Positions 1 through 7,693 are shown, counted from the first letter of the stretch. The stretch: DNA of 13,870 nt from Caldilineaceae bacterium (GCA_026645635.1 JAPKMV010000031.1:1-13870); one strand, 5' to 3'. Notes: generated by a model not told the origin, from the letters alone. Numbers and translations: made by a program.

Positions 1-2
1 CG

Positions 3-2171
3 CGCCCCGCGCCGCAAGTCACCGCCGCGCCCGGCCGCGTCAAAGTGCAAACCGGCGCGCTCCAGATCGGGCTTGACCTGGCCGACGGCGCGCTGACCTG
101 GCGCGACGCAACGGGGCGCGTCTTCGCCGCAGATGTGCCCGGTCGCGCCTACAGCTATGATCGCGCCAGCCGTGCCGTCTACCACTATCAACAGCGTCTG
201 GCGGGCGAGCGCTATTTCGGCTTTGGCGAGAAGTCGGGCGCGCTGGACAAGGCGGGGCGGCGGCTGCGCATGGTGGCCCTCGATGCGCTCGGCTATAACG
301 CCGAGACCGGCGACCCACTCTACAAACACTGGCCGTTTTACATAACTTATCTGCCGGAACAACAGCTCGCCTACGGGGTGCTTTACGACAACCTGGCCAC
401 CGGCGTCTTCGATCTCGGCCAGGAGCACGACAACTACTTCGGCTTCTACCGCTATTGGCAGGCCGACGACGGCGATGTTGACTACTACCTGATCTACGGG
501 CCGACTATCGCTCAAGTGGTGGAGCGGCTGACCGCACTGATCGGCCGGCCTGCGCTGCCGCCGCGCTGGTCGCTGGGCTACCTCGGCTCTACGATGGCCT
601 ACACCGACGCGCCCAACGCGCAGGAGGAACTGCGCCGCTTTGTTGACCTCTGCGCCGAACACGACATTCCCTGCGACCTTTTTCATCTGTCATCGGGCTA
701 CACGCTGGGCGCCGACGGCAAGCGCTATGTCTTCACCTGGAACCGCGACCGTGTGCCCGATCCTCACGCCATGACCGGCTATTTCCGCCAGGCGGGCATC
801 CACACCGCGGCCAATATCAAGCCCTGTCTGCTCACCACCCACCCGCGCTACGCTGAGGTGGCGGCGTTGGGCGGCTTCCTCCAGAGCGCCACAGAGGACG
901 CGCCGGAGATCAACATCTTCTGGGGCGGGCCGGGGTCGCATCTGGACTTCACCAACCCCGTCGCCTATGCCTGGTGGCAGGAGAACGTGCGCCGCCAGTT
1001 GCTCGACTACGGCATCGACAGCACCTGGAACGACAACAATGAGTACGGCGTGTGGGACGACGATGCCCGTTGTCACGGCTTTGGCACACCACAGCGGCTG
1101 AGCCAACTACGCCCGTTGCAGACGCTGCTCATGGTGCGCGCTTCGTGGGAGGCGCAGCAGGCCGTGCGACCTGACGAACGCCCCTATGTGCTCACCCGCG
1201 CCGGCTGCCCCGGCGTGCAGCGCTACGCCCAGACCTGGAGCGGCGACAACGCCACCAGTTGGCACACCCTGCGCTGGAACATCCCCATGGGATTGGGGAT
1301 GGGGCTGTCGGGGCTGCCCAACCACGGCCACGATGTAGGCGGCTTCTGGGGGGACGCACCCGCCCCGGAACTGTTCCTGCGCTGGGTGCAGCACGGCATC
1401 TTCCAGCCCCGCTTTACGATCCACTCCTGGCGCGCCGACGGCACGGCCAACGAGCCGTGGATGCACTCGGAGGTGCTGCCCCTGGTGCGGGCGGCGATGC
1501 AGTTCCGCTACCGGCTGATTCCCTATCTCTACACGCTGCTTTACGACGCGGCTCAAACCGGCGCGCCGATTACTCGCCCCTTCGTCTATGCCTTTCCCGA
1601 CGACCCGGCCTGCCACACCGAGTCGTTCGACTTCATGCTCGGCCCGTATCTGCTGGTGGCCTCGATTCTGGAGCCGGGGCAGCAGGCGCGCCCGGTCTAC
1701 CTGCCTGCTGGCCAGAACTGGTGTGACTTCTACACCGGCGCCTGGCATGAAGGCGGCCAGACGATCACCGCAGAAGCGCCCCTCAGCCACATCCCGCTCT
1801 TTGCTCCGGCTGGCGCCATGATCCCGCTGGAGCAGCCGATGCGCCATGTCTGCGCGGCGCCAGATCAGCGCACGCTGCTTATCTTCCCCGATCAGGCGGG
1901 CGCGTGGACGGCGAGTTGGGTCGAGGATGACGGCCATTCTCTCGCCTACCAGCGCGGCGAAGTGACCACAGTCACCGCGCAGATGGCCGCCACAGCCGAT
2001 GCGGTCACGGTGCAGCTCGCAGCCACGGGCGGCTATGCATTGCCCTACGCCGAAATCACCGTGAGCCTGCCCCCAGGCGACGCGCGGCGGCTGGACGGTC
2101 CGGCTTTGCAGCACACCTGGCGCGACACCGACGGTCGGCGGCATGGCGTGTATGGGATAGACCGCGGATGA
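3..2171 (+). CDS. Glycoside hydrolase family 31 (alpha-glucosidase/alpha-xylosidase type), 5' truncated by window edge
   Basis: Retaining alpha-glycosidase, probably releasing alpha-linked glucose or xylose from oligosaccharides. The frame is open to the first base of the window; the GTG at 45 is only the first possible start inside it, and the residues before it (…GRVKVQTG) already read as GH31 N-terminal beta domain, so I infer roughly 100 residues are missing. Numbered from the GTG: N-domain with GERYFGFGEK (54-63); (beta/alpha)8 barrel from about PPRWSLGYLGS (172-182); nucleophile D330 in STWNDNNEY; acid/base D401 in TWSGDNATSW; HDVGGF (429-434); then the C-terminal beta domains. Family members usually have W-x-DMNE at the nucleophile; here it is WNDNNE, so the subfamily and substrate stay open. 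No export signal can be judged because the N-terminus is absent. The last codons and stop lie inside an inverted repeat. A deacetylase gene follows 108 bp later on the same strand. Confidence 0.93.
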   Translation, partial: RPAPQVTAAPGRVKVQTGALQIGLDLADGALTWRDATGRVFAADVPGRAYSYDRASRAVYHYQQRLAGERYFGFGEKSGALDKAGRRLRMVALDALGYNAETGDPLYKHWPFYITYLPEQQLAYGVLYDNLATGVFDLGQEHDNYFGFYRYWQADDGDVDYYLIYGPTIAQVVERLTALIGRPALPPRWSLGYLGSTMAYTDAPNAQEELRRFVDLCAEHDIPCDLFHLSSGYTLGADGKRYVFTWNRDRVPDPHAMTGYFRQAGIHTAANIKPCLLTTHPRYAEVAALGGFLQSATEDAPEINIFWGGPGSHLDFTNPVAYAWWQENVRRQLLDYGIDSTWNDNNEYGVWDDDARCHGFGTPQRLSQLRPLQTLLMVRASWEAQQAVRPDERPYVLTRAGCPGVQRYAQTWSGDNATSWHTLRWNIPMGLGMGLSGLPNHGHDVGGFWGDAPAPELFLRWVQHGIFQPRFTIHSWRADGTANEPWMHSEVLPLVRAAMQFRYRLIPYLYTLLYDAAQTGAPITRPFVYAFPDDPACHTESFDFMLGPYLLVASILEPGQQARPVYLPAGQNWCDFYTGAWHEGGQTITAEAPLSHIPLFAPAGAMIPLEQPMRHVCAAPDQRTLLIFPDQAGAWTASWVEDDGHSLAYQRGEVTTVTAQMAATADAVTVQLAATGGYALPYAEITVSLPPGDARRLDGPALQHTWRDTDGRRHGVYGIDRG

Positions 2172-2248
2172 GGTGGATTTGGCGGATTCACGCGGATTTT
2201 GACTTCTATCCGCGGAAATCCGCCTCATCCGCTGAATCCGCGGTCTAT
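2157..2248. repeat. 92-bp imperfect inverted repeat built of GCGGAT units
   Basis: The ends atagaccgcggat (2157-2169) and atccgcggtctat (2236-2248) are perfect 13-bp inverted copies. The interior is an imperfect continuation in which the unit GCGGAT recurs every 7-12 bp on the left half and its complement ATCCGC on the right half. The left arm overlaps the end of the GH31 gene and contributes its final residues and TGA stop. The right arm ends 19 bp before the ribosome binding site of the next gene. The transcript could fold into a long hairpin between the two coding regions. It has no transposase and resembles the dispersed small non-coding repeats of many large bacterial genomes; copy number elsewhere cannot be seen here. 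Confidence 0.8.
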
Positions 2249-2279
2249 GTGTTCCTCTCTTCGAATCGGAGGCGATGCG

Positions 2280-3113
2280 ATGGATCTGTTGAACTGGCTG
2301 GGATTGGCGGGGCAGCGTGCGGTGATCGTCCACCACGACGACCTGGGCAGCCTATGGGCGATGAACGCCGCATACCAACGGCTGCCCTACGCCACCGGCG
2401 CGGTGATGATGCCGACCATGTGGGCGGCGGCGTGCCTGGGACTCCGGGCTGACGCCGACCTGGGGGTGCACATCACCCTCAACAGCGAGTTCGCGCATCA
2501 CCGCTGGCGGCCGCTTACCCAGGGCGCCAGCCTGCGCGATGCCTTCGGCTACGCCTGGCCCACGCTCGACGCGGCCTGGGCGAACCTGCAAGCCGATGAA
2601 GCCGAGGCCGAGATGCGCGCTCAGATCGACGCGGCGCTGGCCATCGGCATCGACGTGACCCACATCGACACCCACATGGGCGCTGTCTTTCGCCCTGACC
2701 TGGCCGCCGTCTACCTGCGCGTGGCGCAGGCATATCGCGTGCCGGCCTTTGTCCCGGATTCGGCGTCCGTGCCGGGATTGTGGATACCTGACGCGTGGAA
2801 ACCGGAGTTGGAGCGAGTTTTCGCCGCAGGGCCGCTGCCCCGCTTGGGCATAATCGACGGCTACGGCCAGCCGCCCGCCGCGCGTACTGGCTGGACGCTG
2901 GCCACAGTGGCCGGCCTGGCGCCCGGCGTCTATCACTTCATGCACCACGCCATGATTCCCGGAGACGAGACCCAGTCCCTCCGCGACGCAGCCACGCGCC
3001 TGGCCGACTTCGCCGCGTTCACCGATCCCGGCGTGCAGGCTGCCCTGGGCGGCGAAGTGCTGCTCACCTACCGGGAACTGCGCGACCGGCTGCGCGCCGC
3101 CGGCATCCTTTAG
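2280..3113 (+). CDS. YdjC/ChbG-family carbohydrate deacetylase
   Basis: Predicted metal-dependent deacetylase, 277 residues. The family (ChbG acts on acetylated chitooligosaccharides) removes N-acetyl groups from small sugars. Visible metal-site motifs are VHHDDLG (17-23), LGVHITLNSE (61-70) and THIDTHMG (127-134). The usual third His of HIDxHxH is not present in that spacing, so ligands are inferred: Asp20 or Asp21, His64 and His128 or His132. The ATG at 2280 is chosen because GGAGG at 2268-2272 sits 7 bp upstream and because the fold begins right after it. The frame stays open upstream to 2199, but that part is translated inverted repeat. No signal peptide, so cytoplasmic. It follows GH31 on the same strand, which suggests joint work on imported oligosaccharides. 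The exact substrate is unknown; other YdjC members act on different acetylated sugars. Confidence 0.88.
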   Translation: MDLLNWLGLAGQRAVIVHHDDLGSLWAMNAAYQRLPYATGAVMMPTMWAAACLGLRADADLGVHITLNSEFAHHRWRPLTQGASLRDAFGYAWPTLDAAWANLQADEAEAEMRAQIDAALAIGIDVTHIDTHMGAVFRPDLAAVYLRVAQAYRVPAFVPDSASVPGLWIPDAWKPELERVFAAGPLPRLGIIDGYGQPPAARTGWTLATVAGLAPGVYHFMHHAMIPGDETQSLRDAATRLADFAAFTDPGVQAALGGEVLLTYRELRDRLRAAGIL

Positions 3114-3146
3114 GGACTGTTTGTAAGGCTACCTGCTTCAACGCAA

Positions 3147-3231
3147 AGGCGCGGAGATGCAGAGAAACGCAGAGAACACGCCTGTACGATTCCTCTCTAC
3201 TTCCTCTGCGAGTCTCTGCATCTCCGCGCCT
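3147..3231. repeat. Inverted-repeat element between convergent genes (gcaaaggcgcggag type)
   Basis: Left arm 3147-3174 and right arm 3204-3231 pair over 28 bp with two mismatches. The outer 19 bp (aggcgcggagatgcagaga and its complement) are perfect; the loop is 29 bp. The element lies between the stop of the deacetylase (+, 3113) and the stop of the repeat-protein gene (-, 3264), so it could end transcription from both sides. There is no clean U-run after either arm, so a classical intrinsic terminator is not shown. A related half-element is present at 9590-9638. Confidence 0.82.
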
Positions 3232-3263
3232 CTGTGTCAAAAGGGGTCTCCACAAAGAGTTTC

Positions 3264-3908
3264 TCAATCCCCCAGGCGCTTCCTCACCTGCCGCATCACC
3301 TGCACAGGCACGAAGCACGCCACCCCCACCAACGTCTCCACGAAGCTGCGCAGCGACACCGCAACGATGGCCTGTGCGCCCGGTTCGACGTGGACATCGT
3401 AGCCAATGGCCAGCGCAATGGTGCTGTGGGTCGCCTTGACCGTCTGCGCCGCCACCAGGACGGGCGTCTCACCGTCGATGGTGGCTTGCTGTTTGGCCGC
3501 CTGAATTGCCCCGCCGCCGTTGTGTACGGTGAGGGTGTGGCCCGCCCATAGCAGACCCGCGCCGCCGTTGGTGAGGTGCACGTTCTGGCCGGCGGCGATG
3601 ACTGCTGCCCCGCCGTTCTTGAGCGTCAGGTCGCGCCCGGCGACCATGACCGACGCGCCCGCATCTGTTGCGTGGAGATCGCGACCGGCGCGCATCATCG
3701 CGGCGCTGCCATCGTCCAGGTGCAGGTCGTTGCCGGCGTTGATCTGCGCTGCCTTGACATCGTGCATGGTCGCGTCCTGTTCCATCGTGACGACGGTGGC
3801 CGGCTCGCCGTTGTGCGACTGGGGCGCGGCTGTCCGATCCTTCGTTTTTCCTTTCGCCGCCTTTTTCTCCACAGCAGCGTGGGGCTGGATACGCGTGGCA
3901 ATGGCCAT
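3264..3908 (-). CDS. Small protein with eight 16-residue solenoid repeats, unknown function
   Basis: 214 residues; I do not recognise the family. Residues 1-45 are Ala/Lys-rich and probably disordered, with no signal peptide. Residues 58-185 are eight consecutive units of exactly 16 residues, e.g. AGRDLTLKNGGAAVIA (90-105) and AGQNVHLTNGGAGLLW (106-121). The pattern is Ala-Gly, polar pair, alternating hydrophobics, a D/N-G-G turn, then a hydrophobic strand, as expected for a beta-helix with one short rung per unit. Unit regularity decays toward the C-terminus. Residues 186-214 form a hydrophobic or amphipathic tail (FVETLVGVACFVPV) ending in basic RQVRKRLGD, which could touch a membrane. The ATG at 3908 has AGGAG at 3916-3920, 7 bp away; an ATG at 3971 in frame lacks comparable support. 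It lies 81 bp downstream of the APH-type gene on the same strand. The form recalls bactofilins or haemagglutinin-type helices, but that is an analogy only. Confidence 0.85.
   Translation of the reverse strand: MAIATRIQPHAAVEKKAAKGKTKDRTAAPQSHNGEPATVVTMEQDATMHDVKAAQINAGNDLHLDDGSAAMMRAGRDLHATDAGASVMVAGRDLTLKNGGAAVIAAGQNVHLTNGGAGLLWAGHTLTVHNGGGAIQAAKQQATIDGETPVLVAAQTVKATHSTIALAIGYDVHVEPGAQAIVAVSLRSFVETLVGVACFVPVQVMRQVRKRLGD
3354..3737 (-). repeat. Eight 48-bp units encoding 16-residue protein repeats
   Basis: 384 bp encode residues 58-185 of the solenoid protein in eight units with no insertion or deletion. The nucleotide copies have diverged strongly, whereas the AG, D-L and N/D-G-G positions are kept in the first five units, which suggests selection on protein structure rather than recent tandem expansion. 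Confidence 0.8.
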
Positions 3909-3947
3909 GAGACTGCTCCTTTGAGTGCAACAAAATCGTTCGACATC

Positions 3948-3962
3948 GTCAGCCAGGCTGAC
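3948..3962. promoter_or_regulatory. Perfect 15-bp dyad upstream of the solenoid gene
   Basis: GTCAGCC-A-GGCTGAC is a perfect palindrome around a single base, in the 81-bp gap between the APH-type gene and the solenoid gene, 40 bp upstream of the chosen start. The one-base centre disfavours a hairpin and favours a dimeric protein site, possibly an operator for separate control of the solenoid gene. It also lies inside the longer alternative reading frame, so it could be coincidence. Confidence 0.35.
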
Positions 3963-3989
3963 CCGTGCCATGTTACACCCGCCGCGTTG

Positions 3990-4955
3990 TCAGGGTGATC
4001 CGGCAGCCAGGTATTCCTTCAGCCACCCCGGCACGGCCTCCGCTTGTTCGACGCGCTGGGCGCCGGTGGCATGGCGCAGCGCCTCGCGCCAGGTGAGCGC
4101 GCGGTTGACCATGCTGACGCGCTGCGCCAGGGCAAAGGCCGCGCGCAGGTCGGCCAGCGTCCCATAGTCGCCCCACGCGGCCAGATACCCGTCGCGCAGG
4201 TCGGCCAGCGCCGGGTCGGCGTCGTCGAGTTCCAGGTGATAGGCGATGCTGCGCAGCGTCACCGGCAGGGTCATAAAGGGGTGGCCGACGCACGCGTCGC
4301 CCCAGTCGATGAGCACATAGCGCCCCTCACGCAGCAGGATGTTGCCGTCATGCAGGTCACTGTGGTCGATGCTGGGCAGGATGTTCAGCGCGTGCAGCGC
4401 GGCGCATTCTGCTGCGAACGCAGTCGCCAGGCTGCGCAGACGACGGTGCTCCTCCGCGCTCAGCCCGCCGGGTGCAGCGAGCAGCAGCGCATCCGCATCG
4501 TCCAGCAGATCGGCGTACTGTGCGGGCAGCGCAGCCGGAGTGCGGTCCCAGACGCCGAGTTGCAGCAGTTCGCCGGCGACCGGCTGCAGCGACTGCTGGA
4601 GCGCGGCGTAGGCCGCCAGCACCCGCCGCCAATGATCCAGGTTGCGGTCCGCCTTGAGGATGGGGCGGAGCAGGTCGCCGCCGTCTTCCAGCAGCAGCCA
4701 CCCCGCGGCGGGGTCAGCGGCCAGGATCTGCGGGAGCAAAGCGGGCGCGTGGCCGGCCAACAGCGGCAGCAGGCGCACTTCTGCCGCCATCGTCGGGGCG
4801 CAGGCTTTGAAATAGCAAGGCCCAGCCGTGGTTGGAACCCGCAAGACCGTCGACCACGGGTTGGCGCGCACCGGAACAAGGTCGCCGGCAAGTTGGCGGC
4901 CCGCCTGCTTCAACTGCGCCGTACACCACGCGCGGACGTCTTGGAGGATCAGCAT
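3990..4955 (-). CDS. APH-family (aminoglycoside phosphotransferase-like) small-molecule kinase
   Basis: 321 residues with the protein-kinase-like APH fold. Visible: likely ATP-contacting Lys50 in CYFKA with Glu59 following; the catalytic loop HSDLHDGNILL (198-208) with Asp200 and Asn205; and the Mg-binding IDWGDACVGHP (216-226) with Asp217. Members phosphorylate aminoglycosides, choline, homoserine, fructosamines or other hydroxylated small molecules; nothing here picks the substrate, and a resistance role should not be assumed. The ATG at 4955 lies 9 bp after the regulator stop, and its AGGA overlaps that stop region, so the two are almost certainly co-transcribed and possibly translationally coupled. 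No signal or membrane segment. Confidence 0.88.
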   Translation of the reverse strand: MLILQDVRAWCTAQLKQAGRQLAGDLVPVRANPWSTVLRVPTTAGPCYFKACAPTMAAEVRLLPLLAGHAPALLPQILAADPAAGWLLLEDGGDLLRPILKADRNLDHWRRVLAAYAALQQSLQPVAGELLQLGVWDRTPAALPAQYADLLDDADALLLAAPGGLSAEEHRRLRSLATAFAAECAALHALNILPSIDHSDLHDGNILLREGRYVLIDWGDACVGHPFMTLPVTLRSIAYHLELDDADPALADLRDGYLAAWGDYGTLADLRAAFALAQRVSMVNRALTWREALRHATGAQRVEQAEAVPGWLKEYLAAGSP

Positions 4956-4964
4956 GATTATTTC

Positions 4965-7493
4965 CTACGTGCGCGCCAGGGCCACCACTTGGTCGAAGGT
5001 GAGCGCCTCCCCGCGCTGCACTGCACGGGACCACGCCTCCTCCGTGAGCTGGCTGCGCGCCGCGTCCAGTGCAACCGCACGCATCGCCACTTCCTGCACC
5101 GTGAGCGCCTCGCCCATTTGACCGCGCAGCCGCTCGGTGGCACTCATCAGCGCCACGGCATCCGCAGCGCGGTCGCCCGCGGCCAACCCTGCCGCCAATC
5201 CATCGGCTACGGCCAGCACCCCGCCCCGGCGATCCAGGCTCAGATAATCTTCCAGTGCGTCCGCGTAGTAGCGCCGGCCTGCAACCATATCGCCGTGGAG
5301 CGTGTAGGCCAACCCCAGGTTGAGCAGCGACCAGGCGCGCCCGGACTGGGAATTGCGGTCCCGCGACATCTGCAAGGATTCGGTGAACAGGTCCACCGCG
5401 CGAGCAAAGTCGCCCAGACCCAACAGCGCTCGACCGAGCAAGTTGAGTGCGGCGGACAGGCTGCCGTGGAAGCCGGTTGCGCGGAAAATGGGCAGGCACT
5501 CTTCCGCCATCGCCGCGGCTTCGGCATAGCGCCCGTGGGTAATCACATAGCTGCACCGGTGCATCAGCACCATGGCGACGCGCTGCTGATTGCCGACCGC
5601 GCGGTAGAGCGCCAGGCTTTCGGCAAAACAGTTCTCGGCGGCGCTCTCATCGCCGATCGCCGTGGCCAGCGAACCGGCCTGAAAGAGCGTCCAGGCCAGT
5701 TGTTCGCGCTCGTCCAACTGCCGCCAGAGCGCAATCGCCTGATCGATGTAGCGCTGCGCTGCGGCGTGGTCGGAGAGGGAAAGGCAGATTTCCGCCAACC
5801 GGGCCACGATGTGGGCGCGTGCCAGCGAATCCGGCGCAGCGAAGCTCAGCGCCTGCGTCAGCCAGGCGCGCCCCTCGCGCCACTGGTCGGTCAGATACCA
5901 GTAGCGGCCCAGACTCGCGGCCAGACGTACACCCAACGCCACATCACCGCCTGCTTCCAGGCACCAATGCAGCGCCGCATTCAAGTTGCTTTGTTCGCCG
6001 TCCAGCTTCGTCACCCAGCGCCGGCTCTCGCTCTGCGTCAGGTGGGGGGCGATGCTCTCGGCCAGGCGCGCGTAGTGCTGCGCATGGCGCGCAGCAATGC
6101 TCTGCTCCTCGCCGGCGTCGATCAGCTTGTCCATCAGATACTGGCGCAGGAGTTCGTGGAGATCGTAGCGGTTGGTGCGCGGCGCGCCGTCGGTCGCGAT
6201 ACTGCGCACCAGCGATTTGTCGACCAGGGCGGCCAGCATGGGCAGGTTCAGCCCCGCCACCGTCTGTGCAGCGTCGCGCTCGAAGCCGCCGCGGAAGACG
6301 GCGAGCCGCGCCAGCGCGGCGCGTTCCTCTGGCTGCAAGAGCTTCCAGGAATGGTCGAAGACCGCCCGCATGCTGCGGTGGCGCGGGGCCATGGTGCGGT
6401 CGGCCATCGCCAGAAAATCGATGCTGCGGGTGATCTCGCTGACGATCTCATCGGGGTTGAGCAGGCGCACCCAGGAGGCGGCCAGTTCGATGGCCAGCGG
6501 CATCCCCCGCAGCAGCGCGCAGACCTCGGCCACCGCACGGAAGTTGGCGCTGTGGAGCGTGAACTGACGGTCGACCTGGCGGGCGCGTTCGAGAAAGAGC
6601 ATGACCGCGTCGTAGTTTGCCAGGTCGTCGAGGCTCAGGCTGGCCAGTTGTGCGGGCACGGGCGCGCTCAACCCGTCCAACTCGAATACATGTTCGGCGC
6701 TGAGACGCAGCCGCTCGCGGGTGGTGATGATGACCTGGACGCGCTCGTTGTGGCGGAGCATCTGCTCCAGCAGCATCACCGCCTTGTCGCCGTCGCGGTT
6801 GTCAAGCAGGTGCTCGAAGTTGTCGAGCACCACCAGCAGTGCGCGCCCGGCGATCAGGGCGTCGATCTGCGCCGCCGGCGGGAGCGCGCCGTCGGGCGTC
6901 ACCCCCAGTGCTTCCGCCAGAAGCAGGGGGATGGCGTCGGCCTGATCCACCGGCGCCAGCGCGATCCAGAGCGAGCCGTGCTCAAAATCGGTGGCCAGGT
7001 CATGGGCCATTTGCAGTGCCAGGCGGCTCTTGCCCATGCCACCGGGGCCGACCAGGGAGACGAGCCGCGCCCGCTGCGTCACCAACAGGTTGCGCAGTTC
7101 GGCGCACTCGCTGGCGCGGCCGATGAGCGCGGTGAGGGGCAGCTTCGGGCGCAGCGGCGCGGGCGCTTCTGCCGGCGGCGCTGCGGCTGCGGTGGTGACT
7201 GCGACCACCGGTGCGACGGGTGCGGTCATGCCGGGGGGGCGGCGGGCAAGCGTGAGAAAATGGGCGCGCTCCGCGGCCGCAATCTGAAGAATATCGGCCA
7301 GACGCTCCGCCATCTCGAGGGAGGGGCGTCGCGCGCCGCTCTCCAGCGCGCGAATCGTCTGCACGGCGCAGGGGACTTCTTCGGCCAGGCGCTCCTGCGT
7401 CAGGTCGCGGGCGCCGCGCAGCCGGCGGATCCACTGACCAAATGTCAGTTCATTGGCGTATGGTTCGCTGCTGTTCTGCACATGAAACTCCAT
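4965..7493 (-). CDS. XRE-HTH / NB-ARC (STAND ATPase) / TPR transcriptional regulator
   Basis: 842 residues from the ATG at 7493; a TTG one codon upstream is also possible and neither has a clear SD. Order: XRE-type helix-turn-helix (about 17-75; LTQERLAEEVPCAVQTIRAL at 31-50); Ala/Pro linker (88-117); NB-ARC ATPase from LIGRASECAELRNLL, with P-loop GPGGMGKS (149-156), Walker B LLVVLDN (219-225), ITTRERL (256-262) and GMPLAIELAA (330-339); winged-helix-like part (370-450); TPR-type helical repeats (about 470-842). This is the AfsR/SARP-like STAND design with the DNA-binding part at the N-terminus: ligand sensed by TPRs, ATP-dependent switch, DNA output. It heads a leftward unit with the APH-type kinase and probably the solenoid gene, and diverges from a cupin gene across 200 bp. 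Such regulators are abundant in Chloroflexi and actinobacteria; the target is not known. Confidence 0.9.
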   Translation of the reverse strand: MEFHVQNSSEPYANELTFGQWIRRLRGARDLTQERLAEEVPCAVQTIRALESGARRPSLEMAERLADILQIAAAERAHFLTLARRPPGMTAPVAPVVAVTTAAAAPPAEAPAPLRPKLPLTALIGRASECAELRNLLVTQRARLVSLVGPGGMGKSRLALQMAHDLATDFEHGSLWIALAPVDQADAIPLLLAEALGVTPDGALPPAAQIDALIAGRALLVVLDNFEHLLDNRDGDKAVMLLEQMLRHNERVQVIITTRERLRLSAEHVFELDGLSAPVPAQLASLSLDDLANYDAVMLFLERARQVDRQFTLHSANFRAVAEVCALLRGMPLAIELAASWVRLLNPDEIVSEITRSIDFLAMADRTMAPRHRSMRAVFDHSWKLLQPEERAALARLAVFRGGFERDAAQTVAGLNLPMLAALVDKSLVRSIATDGAPRTNRYDLHELLRQYLMDKLIDAGEEQSIAARHAQHYARLAESIAPHLTQSESRRWVTKLDGEQSNLNAALHWCLEAGGDVALGVRLAASLGRYWYLTDQWREGRAWLTQALSFAAPDSLARAHIVARLAEICLSLSDHAAAQRYIDQAIALWRQLDEREQLAWTLFQAGSLATAIGDESAAENCFAESLALYRAVGNQQRVAMVLMHRCSYVITHGRYAEAAAMAEECLPIFRATGFHGSLSAALNLLGRALLGLGDFARAVDLFTESLQMSRDRNSQSGRAWSLLNLGLAYTLHGDMVAGRRYYADALEDYLSLDRRGGVLAVADGLAAGLAAGDRAADAVALMSATERLRGQMGEALTVQEVAMRAVALDAARSQLTEEAWSRAVQRGEALTFDQVVALART

Positions 7494-7503
7494 CAAACAT
7501 AAC

Positions 7504-7550
7504 AGCCGAAAGCGGCCAGGCGTCGCCGATTTGGCGTCGCCCGTTCGGCT
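7504..7550. promoter_or_regulatory. Nested inverted and direct repeats upstream of the regulator gene (candidate operator)
   Basis: Outer inverted arms agccgaa (7504-7510) and ttcggct (7544-7550) enclose two copies of ggcgtcgcc (7519-7527 and 7533-7541), each itself a ggcg-N-cgcc palindrome, with starts 14 bp apart. The cluster begins 10 bp before the regulator start, in the 200-bp divergent gap. It could be an autoregulatory operator or a leader hairpin. I found no convincing -35/-10 pair for either direction in this gap. Confidence 0.4.
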
Positions 7551-7693
7551 GAGCTCAGGTCAAAGCGTTGCCCCTCGCTAGTGTAGCACGTCTTGTGATG
7601 CTTTCTGTAGCGCTCAGGTGCTTGTGAACGCATTGTAGCTCTGTCAAGATAGGAAACGGAGAAGGGAGGCTGTGAAAAACAAAGGAAATTGTC

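Noticed and set aside
2199..2279. N-terminal extension of the deacetylase
   Set aside because: The extra residues are translated inverted repeat; GGAGG at 2268-2272 fits the ATG at 2280.
1107..2336. A 409-codon minus-strand frame opposite the GH31 C-terminal half
   Set aside because: Shadow of the GH31 coding region, running through the inverted repeat.
4965..7493. Reading the STAND protein as an antiviral sensor (Avs-like)
   Set aside because: It has an N-terminal DNA-binding HTH rather than a nuclease or other effector, and no defence genes are nearby; a regulator is the simpler view.
4044..7502. A 1152-codon open frame on the + strand opposite the regulator and kinase genes
   Set aside because: It is the antisense shadow of two well-supported genes; its Gln/Arg/His-rich product shows no domain, and such frames arise from GC-rich third positions.
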